Of a stretch of DNA of 64,000 bases, positions 46,432 to 53,115 are shown piece after piece; within the stretch, counting starts at the first letter, position 1, and the number at the start of each line of letters is the position of its first letter. The DNA comes from Streptomyces sp. TLI_146 (GTDB lineage: Bacteria > Actinomycetota > Actinomycetes > Streptomycetales > Streptomycetaceae). Location of the stretch: the NCBI RefSeq assembly GCF_002846415.1, contig NZ_PJMX01000001.1, positions 6,696,001-6,760,000 of the forward strand, in the 5' to 3' direction. Below the pieces are notes generated by a model. It was not told the DNA's origin. It ran no database searches and saw only the letters and a list, made by a program, of their open reading frames with translations. Position numbers and translations under genes: made by a program.

Positions 46432-47187
46432 GTGACGTCAGTCGACAAGCCGACCACCACGACCCCCGCCGGACACGCGCGCACCGCACCGGACGCCGAC
46501 GCCAAAGCCGTCACCGAAGCCGCGCTCTTCGAGGCGTTCGGCGGGATCCGGGGCATGGTGGAGACGTGCCTGCCCGGCCTCCTCTTCGTCACGATCTTCA
46601 CGGTCAACAAGGACCTGCACAGCTCGGCGATCGCCGCGGTCGCGGTCTCGCTGCTGCTGGTCGTGGTCCGGCTGATCCGCAAGGACACCGTCAAGCACGC
46701 CTTCAGCGGCGTCTTCGGCGTGGCCTTCGGCGTGGTCTTCGCGATGATGACGGGCAACGCGAAGGACTTCTACCTGCCGGGCATGCTCTACACCCTGGGC
46801 CTGGCCGTCTCGTACCTGGTGACGACGCTCTTCGGGGTCCCGCTGATCGGGCTGATGCTGGGCCCGGTCTTCAAGGAGAACCTGTCCTGGCGCACCAGGA
46901 ACCCCGGCCGCAAGAAGGCGTACGCGAAGGCGAGTTGGGCCTGGGGCCTGATCCTGCTCGCCAAGTGCGCGATCCTCTTCCCGCTCTACTGGTGGGCCAA
47001 CACCTCCCAGCTCGGCTGGGTGCTGATCGCCCTGAAGATCCCGCCGTTCCTCCTGGCGGTCTGGCTGACCTGGATCTTCCTGGCCAAGGCCCCGCCGCCC
47101 ATCGACGTGTTCGCGGAGATGGAGGCGGAGGAGAAGGCCGCGGAGGCGGCGAAGGCCGCGAAGGCCGCCGAGGCGGCCGGGAGCTGA
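46432..47187 (+). CDS. DUF3159 membrane protein
   Basis: The 251-residue protein has about five membrane helices between residues 45 and 222 and a charged cytoplasmic tail of alternating Ala/Lys/Glu (EAAKAAKAAEAA). DUF3159 follows the OB-fold gene in many Actinobacteria; the function is unknown but the constant association with TrkA genes hints at ion homeostasis. The GTG start lies 3 bp after the OB-fold stop. Confidence 0.82.
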   Translation: MTSVDKPTTTTPAGHARTAPDADAKAVTEAALFEAFGGIRGMVETCLPGLLFVTIFTVNKDLHSSAIAAVAVSLLLVVVRLIRKDTVKHAFSGVFGVAFGVVFAMMTGNAKDFYLPGMLYTLGLAVSYLVTTLFGVPLIGLMLGPVFKENLSWRTRNPGRKKAYAKASWAWGLILLAKCAILFPLYWWANTSQLGWVLIALKIPPFLLAVWLTWIFLAKAPPPIDVFAEMEAEEKAAEAAKAAKAAEAAGS

Positions 47188-47188
47188 C

Positions 47189-47241
47189 GGCATAAAGGGG
47201 GGGCCAGGGTGCGATACGCACCCTGGCCCCCCCTTTATGCC
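47189..47241. terminator. Very strong bidirectional terminator, perfect 25-bp stem
   Basis: Left arm GGCATAAAGGGGGGGCC with AGGGTGCG pairs perfectly with its complement at 47217-47241 around an ATA loop, beginning 1 bp after the DUF3159 stop. It separates DUF3159 from the convergent TrkA genes. Confidence 0.92.
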
Positions 47242-47343
47242 GAGGGGCGCGGGCTGTGACATTTTGCGGCTCCGCCGCGTGGGCGCGACCAGCCACAGCC
47301 GGCCCGCAGTCACACCACGCCCCCCCATGCTCGTGAGGGAGCG

Positions 47344-48021
47344 TCAGCTCGCGGACCCTTCCCGCCGTACCGACAGCAGGTCCTCCAACTGCTCCTCGCG
47401 GGCCTGCGCGGCGACGAACAGCAGCTCGTCCCCCGCCTCCAGCGTCTCCTCCGGCTGCGGAGTGAGCACCCGGGTGCCCCGGATGATCGTGACCAGCGAG
47501 GTGTCCTCGGGCCAGGCCACGTCCCCGACCTGAGTGCCCGCCAGCGCCGACTCCGGCGGCAGCGTCAGCTCGACCAGGTTGGCGTCGCCGTGGCTGAAGC
47601 GCAGCAGCCGTACCAGGTCGCCGACGCTCACCGCCTCCTCGACCAGCGCCGACATCAGCCGCGGCGTCGAGACGGCGACGTCCACGCCCCACGACTCGTT
47701 GAACAGCCACTCGTTCTTCGGGTTGTTGACCCGGGCGACCACGCGCGGCACGCCGTACTCGGTCTTCGCGAGCAGCGAGACGACCAGGTTCACCTTGTCG
47801 TCGCCGGTGGCCGCGATGACCACGTTGCAGCGCTGGAGCGCCGCCTCGTCCAGCGAGGTGATCTCGCAGGCGTCGGCCAGCAGCCACTCCGCCTGCGGCA
47901 CCCGCTCCACCGAGATGGCGGTGGGCGCCTTGTCGACGAGGAGCACCTCGTGACCGTTCTCCAGGAGCTCGCCCGCGATGGAACGACCCACCGCGCCGGC
48001 CCCGGCAATCGCGACGCGCAT
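47344..48021 (-). CDS. TrkA-family potassium uptake regulator (second of pair)
   Basis: The 225-residue protein has an N-terminal RCK Rossmann domain (MRVAIAGAGAVGRSIAGELLENGHEVLLVDK, nucleotide-binding GxGxxG) and a C-terminal TrkA-C domain. Such proteins gate potassium channels or transporters in response to NAD(H), ATP or c-di-AMP. The start overlaps the stop of the paired gene by 1 nt. It corresponds in position to ceoC of mycobacteria (from memory). Confidence 0.88.
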   Translation of the reverse strand: MRVAIAGAGAVGRSIAGELLENGHEVLLVDKAPTAISVERVPQAEWLLADACEITSLDEAALQRCNVVIAATGDDKVNLVVSLLAKTEYGVPRVVARVNNPKNEWLFNESWGVDVAVSTPRLMSALVEEAVSVGDLVRLLRFSHGDANLVELTLPPESALAGTQVGDVAWPEDTSLVTIIRGTRVLTPQPEETLEAGDELLFVAAQAREEQLEDLLSVRREGSAS

Positions 48022-48689
48022 CAGTGACCGCCCTCCTCGGGACCCTGGGCGAAGGCCGCCTCGACCTTTTCGACCTCGTCCGTACGCATCATCACGTGGA
48101 CCAGGTCACCTTCCTGCAGCACCGTCTGCGAGCTCGGCAGCACCGCTTCGCCCAGCCGGGTGAGGAAGGCGACGCGCACGCCGGTCTCCTCCTGCAGCTT
48201 GCTGATCTTGTGGCCGATCCAGGCCGTGGAGGTGTGCACCTCCGCCAGCTGGAGCGCACCGCTCGGGTCGCTCCACAGCGGCTCCGCGCCGGACGGCAGC
48301 AGCCGCCGCAGCATCTGGTCGGCGGTCCAGCGGACCGTGGCGACCGTCGGGATGCCGAGCCGCTGGTACACCTCGGCGCGGCGCGGGTCGTAGATGCGGG
48401 CCGCGACGTTCTCGATCCCGAACATCTCGCGGGCCACCCGGGCCGCGATGATGTTGGAGTTGTCGCCGCTGGAGACCGCCGCGAACGCGCCGGCCTCCTC
48501 GATCCCCGCTTCACGCAGGGTGTCCTGGTCGAAGCCGACGCCGGTGACCCGGCGCCCGCTGAACCCCGAACCGAGCCTGCGGAAGGCCGTGGGGTCCTGG
48601 TCGATGACGGCGACCGTGTGCCCCTGCTGCTCCAAGGTCTGCGCGAGAGCGGCTCCCACTCGCCCGCAGCCCATGATGACGATGTGCAC
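48021..48689 (-). CDS. TrkA-family potassium uptake regulator (first of pair)
   Basis: The 222-residue protein has the RCK motif MGCGRVGAALAQTLEQQGHTV and a TrkA-C domain (residues about 135-210). It is divergent from the KimA-like transporter gene and the two TrkA proteins probably act together as a heteromer. It corresponds in position to ceoB of mycobacteria (from memory). No TrkH/KtrB channel subunit is encoded nearby. Confidence 0.88.
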   Translation of the reverse strand: MHIVIMGCGRVGAALAQTLEQQGHTVAVIDQDPTAFRRLGSGFSGRRVTGVGFDQDTLREAGIEEAGAFAAVSSGDNSNIIAARVAREMFGIENVAARIYDPRRAEVYQRLGIPTVATVRWTADQMLRRLLPSGAEPLWSDPSGALQLAEVHTSTAWIGHKISKLQEETGVRVAFLTRLGEAVLPSSQTVLQEGDLVHVMMRTDEVEKVEAAFAQGPEEGGH

Positions 48690-48991
48690 GTCCCCTCACA
48701 TACTTCCTTGTCGGCGTTGCCCGGTGACGAGCTTATGCGGCTCGTGGCGGGATGCACTCACCAGCGTCGGTACTTCCCCGGGCGCGGCCGGTGAGCCCGC
48801 CACGCCACGCCGTGCCGCCGCACCCCCGTCGCACAGGCAGAGACGCGGGAAACCGCCCCGGCGTTCACTCCCGCCACGCGCCGCCCGCGCGGTGGCCGGG
48901 GCCGTGGTCACGGCCATGCGGGCGGCTCTCTCGTACGGATGGGGGGTGGCGGGTGGGCCGTGTCAATCCATAGCCCTTACTCTTCTCTGTT
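48690..48991. promoter_or_regulatory. Divergent promoter region of trkA pair and KimA-like gene
   Basis: In this 302-bp gap no gene is seen. TACTCT at 48978-48983 ends 8 nt before the GTG of the transporter gene, a likely -10 box for a leaderless transcript. No riboswitch fold like that at 17755 is visible. Confidence 0.5.
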
Positions 48992-51043
48992 GTGTCCAAA
49001 CTGACCGACGTGCCCAAACGGATCCTGATCGGCCGGGCGCTGCGCAGCGACAAGCTGGGAGAAACGCTCCTCCCCAAGCGCATCGCGCTCCCCGTCTTCG
49101 CGTCCGACCCGCTCTCGTCCGTTGCGTACGCGCCCGGAGAAGTCCTCCTGGTGCTCTCCGTGGCGGGTGTGTCGGCGTACCACTTCAGCCCCTGGATCGC
49201 GGTCGCGGTCGTGGTGCTGATGTTCACCGTGGTCGCCTCGTACCGGCAGAACGTGCACGCCTACCCCAGCGGCGGCGGTGACTACGAGGTCGCCAACACC
49301 AACCTGGGACCCAAGGCCGGACTCACCGTCGCCAGCGCGCTCCTCGTCGACTACGTCCTGACCGTGGCCGTCTCGATCGCCTCCGGCATCGAGAACCTCG
49401 GCTCGGCCGTCCCGTTCGTCGTCGAGCACAAGGTGCTCTGCGCGGTCGTCGTCATCGTGCTGCTCACGCTGATGAACCTGCGCGGCGTGAAGGAGTCGGG
49501 CAAGCTCTTCGCCATTCCCACGTACGTCTTCGTGGGCGGCGTCTTCGTCATGATCGCCTGGGGCGCCTTCAAGGGCATGGTCCTCGACGACACGATGAAG
49601 GCCCCGACGGCCGACTACACGATCCACGCCGAGCACCAGGGCCTGGCGGGCTTCGCGCTCGTCTTCCTGCTGCTCCGCGCCTTCTCCTCCGGCTGTGCCG
49701 CGCTCACCGGCGTCGAGGCGATCAGCAACGGCGTCCCGGCCTTCCGCAAGCCCAAGTCCAAGAACGCGGCGACCACTCTCGCCCTGATGGGCGCCCTCGC
49801 GGTCACCATGTTCTGCGGCATCATCGCGCTGGCCATGGCCACCAAGGTGCGGATGGCCGAGAAGCCCGCCACCGACCTGCTCAGCAACGGCGTCCCGGTC
49901 GGCGACGGCTATGTCCAGAACCCGGTGATCTCGCAGGTCGCGGAGGCCGTCTTCGGCAAGGGCAGCTTCCTGTTCATCATCCTGGCGGCGGCCACCGCGC
50001 TGGTCCTGTTCCTGGCCGCGAACACCGCGTACAACGGCTTCCCGCTGCTCGGCTCGATCCTCGCGCAGGACCGCTACCTGCCGCGCCAGCTGCACACCCG
50101 CGGCGACCGCCTGGCGTTCTCCAACGGCATCGTGCTGCTGGCCGGGGCCGCGGTCCTGCTCGTGGTGATATACGGCGCGGACTCGACCCGGCTGATCCAG
50201 CTCTACATCGTCGGCGTCTTCGTCTCGTTCACCCTCAGCCAGACCGGCATGGTCCGGCACTGGAACCGGCACCTGGCCGGCGAGCAGGACCCGGCCAAGC
50301 GCCGGCACATGGTCCGCTCCCGCGCGATCAACGCCTTCGGCGCCTTCTTCACCGGCCTCGTCCTGGTCGTCGTGCTCGCCACCAAGTTCACCCACGGCGC
50401 CTGGGTCGCCCTGATGGGCATGGTGATCTTCTACGGAACGATGACCGCGATCCGCAAGCACTACGACAAGGTGGCCGACGAGATCGCGGCGGCCGAGGAG
50501 CGCCCGGACGAGTACGTGCGCCCCTCCCGCGTCCACTCCGTGGTCCTGGTCTCCAAGCTGCACAAGCCCACCCTGCGCGCCCTCGCCTACGCCAAGCTGC
50601 TGCACGCCAACCAGCTGGAGGCGATCAGCGTCAGCGTGGACGCGGCCGAGACCAAGGCGCTCAAGGACGAGTGGGAGCGGCGCGGCATCGACGTACCGCT
50701 GAAGATCATCGACTCGCCGTACCGCGAGATCACCCGCCCGGTCATCGAGTACGTCAAGGGCCTGCGGCGCGAGAGCCCGCGCGACGCGGTGAGCGTGTAC
50801 ATCCCCGAGTACGTGGTGGGCCACTGGTACGAGCACCTGCTGCACAACCAGAGCGCCCTGCGCCTGAAGGGCCGCCTGCTCTTCACACCGGGCGTGATGG
50901 TGACGTCCGTCCCCTACCAGCTCCAGTCCTCGGAGGCCGCCAAGAAGCGGGCCCGCAAGCGGCAGGAGTGGAACGCGCCGGGTTCGGTGCGGCGTGGCCC
51001 GGTGGCACCGCAGCGGCCGAAGGAGCCGAGCGGCAAGGGGTGA
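48992..51043 (+). CDS. KimA-like potassium/proton importer (APC/KUP superfamily)
   Basis: The 683-residue transporter opens with KRILIGRALRSDKLGETLLPKRIALPVFASDPLSSVAYAPGE-type sequence, the same layout as the start of KimA/YdaO of Bacillus (SSDALSSVAYG). It has about 12 membrane helices (about 30-475) and a C-terminal cytoplasmic USP-like domain (about 505-650) with VVLVSKLHKPTLRALAYAKLL. KimA imports potassium with protons and is inhibited by c-di-AMP in Firmicutes. The surrounding TrkA and Kdp genes support a potassium role over an amino-acid permease annotation. Confidence 0.8.
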   Translation: MSKLTDVPKRILIGRALRSDKLGETLLPKRIALPVFASDPLSSVAYAPGEVLLVLSVAGVSAYHFSPWIAVAVVVLMFTVVASYRQNVHAYPSGGGDYEVANTNLGPKAGLTVASALLVDYVLTVAVSIASGIENLGSAVPFVVEHKVLCAVVVIVLLTLMNLRGVKESGKLFAIPTYVFVGGVFVMIAWGAFKGMVLDDTMKAPTADYTIHAEHQGLAGFALVFLLLRAFSSGCAALTGVEAISNGVPAFRKPKSKNAATTLALMGALAVTMFCGIIALAMATKVRMAEKPATDLLSNGVPVGDGYVQNPVISQVAEAVFGKGSFLFIILAAATALVLFLAANTAYNGFPLLGSILAQDRYLPRQLHTRGDRLAFSNGIVLLAGAAVLLVVIYGADSTRLIQLYIVGVFVSFTLSQTGMVRHWNRHLAGEQDPAKRRHMVRSRAINAFGAFFTGLVLVVVLATKFTHGAWVALMGMVIFYGTMTAIRKHYDKVADEIAAAEERPDEYVRPSRVHSVVLVSKLHKPTLRALAYAKLLHANQLEAISVSVDAAETKALKDEWERRGIDVPLKIIDSPYREITRPVIEYVKGLRRESPRDAVSVYIPEYVVGHWYEHLLHNQSALRLKGRLLFTPGVMVTSVPYQLQSSEAAKKRARKRQEWNAPGSVRRGPVAPQRPKEPSGKG

Positions 51044-51050
51044 GCGGTTC

Positions 51051-51134
51051 GGCTGATCGGCTCGGGTCGATCGGCTCGGGCTGATCCGCTCGCGCTGAGC
51101 CGCTCGGGCCGAGCGGCTGTGGCCGAGCGGTCGG
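51051..51134 (+). repeat. Six tandem copies of a degenerate 14-nt repeat
   Basis: Units such as GGCTGATCGGCTCG, GGTCGATCGGCTCG, GGCTGATCCGCTCG and CGCTGAGCCGCTCG follow each other exactly 14 nt apart, directly after the KimA-like gene. Confidence 0.8.
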
Positions 51135-51254
51135 CGTCGTCGGCGCGCGCACGTAGACTGGGGGGCTGCTGTCCGTACGGGACCTGTGAGGGTCTCCTAC
51201 GGGGACGGCGGCCCCCTTCCCCGTTCTTCCCCTGGCACCCTGGAGTCCCCCTCA

Positions 51255-52625
51255 ATGCCCTCAACGCCCGCAATGCAGAACGAGCCCGCGTCCTCGTCCG
51301 AGGCTTCGTCCGCGCCCTCGCTGGTCGGGGAGGAGTACGAGGTCGAGGTCGGCCCCGTGGCGCACGGTGGCCACTGCATCGCCCGCACGGAGCAGGGCCG
51401 GGTTCTCTTCGTGCGGCACGCGCTGCCGGGCGAGCGGGTCGTGGCCCGGGTGACGGAGGGCGAGGAGGACTCCCGGTATCTGCGGGCCGACGCGGTCGAG
51501 ATCCTGTCCGCGTCCAAGGACCGGGTCGAGGCGCCGTGCGTGTTCGCGGGCCCGGGCAAGTGCGGCGGCTGCGACTGGCAGCACGCGAAGCCGGGCGCGC
51601 AGCGCCGCCTCAAGGGCGAGGTCATCGCCGAGCAGTTGCAGCGGCTCGCCGGGCTGACGCCCGAGGAGGCCGGCTGGGACGGCACGGTCATGCCCGCCGA
51701 GGGCGACAAGCTCCCCGCGGGCCAGGTCCCGCAGTGGCGCACCCGCGTCCAGTACGCCATCGACGAGGACGGCCGGGCCGGCCTGCGCAAGCACCGCTCG
51801 CACGACGTCCAGGTGATCGACCACTGCATGATCGCGGCGCCCGGCGTCAGCGAGCTGGGCATCGAGAAGCGCGAGTGGCCGCAGATGGAGTCGGTCGAGG
51901 CGATCGCCGCGACGGGCTCGCACGACCGCCAGGTGGTCCTGACCCCGCGCGCGGGCGGCCGCCTCCCGCTGGTGGAGCTCGACAAGCCGGTGTCGGTGCT
52001 GCGGGTCGAGGAGAAGGACGGCGGAGTCCACCGCGTCCACGGCCGCGCGTTCGTCCGCGAGCGCGCTGACGAGCGTACGTACCGCGTCGGCATGGGCGGC
52101 TTCTGGCAGGTCCACCCGCAGGCCGCGGACACCCTGGTCAAGGCCGTGATGCAGGGCCTGATGCCGCGCAAGGGCGAGATGGCGCTCGACCTGTACTGCG
52201 GCGTGGGCATCTTCGCGGGCGCCCTCGCCGAGCGCCTCGGCGAGACCGGCGCGGTCCTGGGCATCGAGTCGGGCAAGCGCGCGGTGGAGGACGCCCGCCA
52301 CAACCTGGCCGACTTCCCCCGCGTACGCATCGAACAGGGCAAGGTCGAGCAGGTCCTGCCCCGCACGAAGATCACCGAGGCCGACCTGATCGTCCTGGAC
52401 CCGCCCCGAGCGGGCGCGGGCAAGCAGACGGTCAAGTACCTCGCGGGCCTGGGCGCCCGCCGCATCGCCTACGTCGCCTGCGACCCGGCGGCGCTGGCGC
52501 GGGATCTGGCGTACTTCGCGACGGGCGGCTACAAGGTGCGGACGCTGCGGGCGTTCGATCTTTTTCCGATGACTCATCATGTGGAGTGTGTGGCGATTCT
52601 TGAGCCTGCGGAAAAGGGCGCCTGA
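51255..52625 (+). CDS. TrmA/RlmD-type RNA 5-methyluridine methyltransferase
   Basis: The 456-residue enzyme has a TRAM domain (about 20-80), a Fe-S cysteine set (CVFAGPGKCGGCDWQH, plus an upstream or downstream Cys), the SAM motif LDLYCGVGIFAG, DPPRAGAGK and the catalytic Cys445 in HHVECVAILEP. Its target (tRNA or 23S rRNA uridine) is not determined. The last 20 codons switch to A+T-ending codons (ATT, CTT, CCT, TGT) rare in the rest of the gene, where the sequence duplicated at 57269 begins. ATG 51255 or the in-frame ATG 51273 may be the start. Confidence 0.85.
   Translation: MPSTPAMQNEPASSSEASSAPSLVGEEYEVEVGPVAHGGHCIARTEQGRVLFVRHALPGERVVARVTEGEEDSRYLRADAVEILSASKDRVEAPCVFAGPGKCGGCDWQHAKPGAQRRLKGEVIAEQLQRLAGLTPEEAGWDGTVMPAEGDKLPAGQVPQWRTRVQYAIDEDGRAGLRKHRSHDVQVIDHCMIAAPGVSELGIEKREWPQMESVEAIAATGSHDRQVVLTPRAGGRLPLVELDKPVSVLRVEEKDGGVHRVHGRAFVRERADERTYRVGMGGFWQVHPQAADTLVKAVMQGLMPRKGEMALDLYCGVGIFAGALAERLGETGAVLGIESGKRAVEDARHNLADFPRVRIEQGKVEQVLPRTKITEADLIVLDPPRAGAGKQTVKYLAGLGARRIAYVACDPAALARDLAYFATGGYKVRTLRAFDLFPMTHHVECVAILEPAEKGA
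52563..52610 (+). other. Putative left attachment site in the 3' end of the trmA-like gene
   Basis: TTTCCGATGaCTCA and GTGGAGTGTGTGGCGATTCT and GAGCCTG recur with few differences at 57269-57313. The exact 20-nt core and its position at the very end of a gene are typical of a site-specific integration site whose element restores the reading frame. Confidence 0.6.
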
Positions 52626-53115
52626 CCTGGCGTTTTGCGTGTTATGTGCCGTGTCGGCGCTACGGGCGATATCTTGACGCTGAAATGGCGTTCGTGATGC
52701 TCATTTGAGGCTCGTTCTGATGGGACGTCAGGCATTTCGTTTCGCTGGTCAGGCGGCCTGCTGGCCTGAGTGCGGCAGGGCCTTGAGGGTCTCGTGACGG
52801 TTAGCGGTGTGTTTGTCCCTGCGTGCGCAACGTCCTGCAGGGTTCTCGGTTCTTGCGGCAGACACCCTGACGTCTAGCAGCGGCTGTATCGCGGTTGTCA
52901 GCTGTATTGGTCCGCACTCGGTCCGGATCTCGCTCCGGGGACCCCGGAGCGAGAAGGCTTCTCTCCTGGCACCACAGGACGTAGGTAATTGAAAGCGCCC
53001 TGAGGCGGCCAGGCGTTCTAGCCGGAGGCGCAAGCGCAGGTCATCTTGTGCTTCGAGGGCGTCAACGGGCAGCGGGCGCCGTCGCTTGTTCCTGTAGCGG
53101 TGGTTCAAGGCACTG
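52626..53115. other. Gene-poor, lower-GC junction sequence of the island
   Basis: In the 490 bp between the trmA-like stop and the STAND gene stop no gene is convincing. A 119-codon minus-strand frame (52749-53108) has a basic start and no recognisable domain. The base composition is visibly less G+C-rich than the core. A perfect 13-1-13 inverted repeat lies at 52928-52954. Confidence 0.5.
52928..52954. terminator. Perfect 13-bp inverted repeat, probable bidirectional terminator
   Basis: TCTCGCTCCGGGG and CCCCGGAGCGAGA flank a single A. It lies between the convergent trmA-like and STAND genes; a hairpin would open a few central pairs as the loop. Confidence 0.6.

Noticed and set aside
48992-51043. 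Amino-acid permease
   Set aside because: The N-terminal KimA-like sequence, the USP-like C-terminal domain and the TrkA/Kdp context make potassium import more likely.
52749-53108. 119-residue minus-strand protein gene
   Set aside because: No RBS, no domain, composition typical of a random frame in G+C-rich DNA, and it contains the 13-bp inverted repeat.
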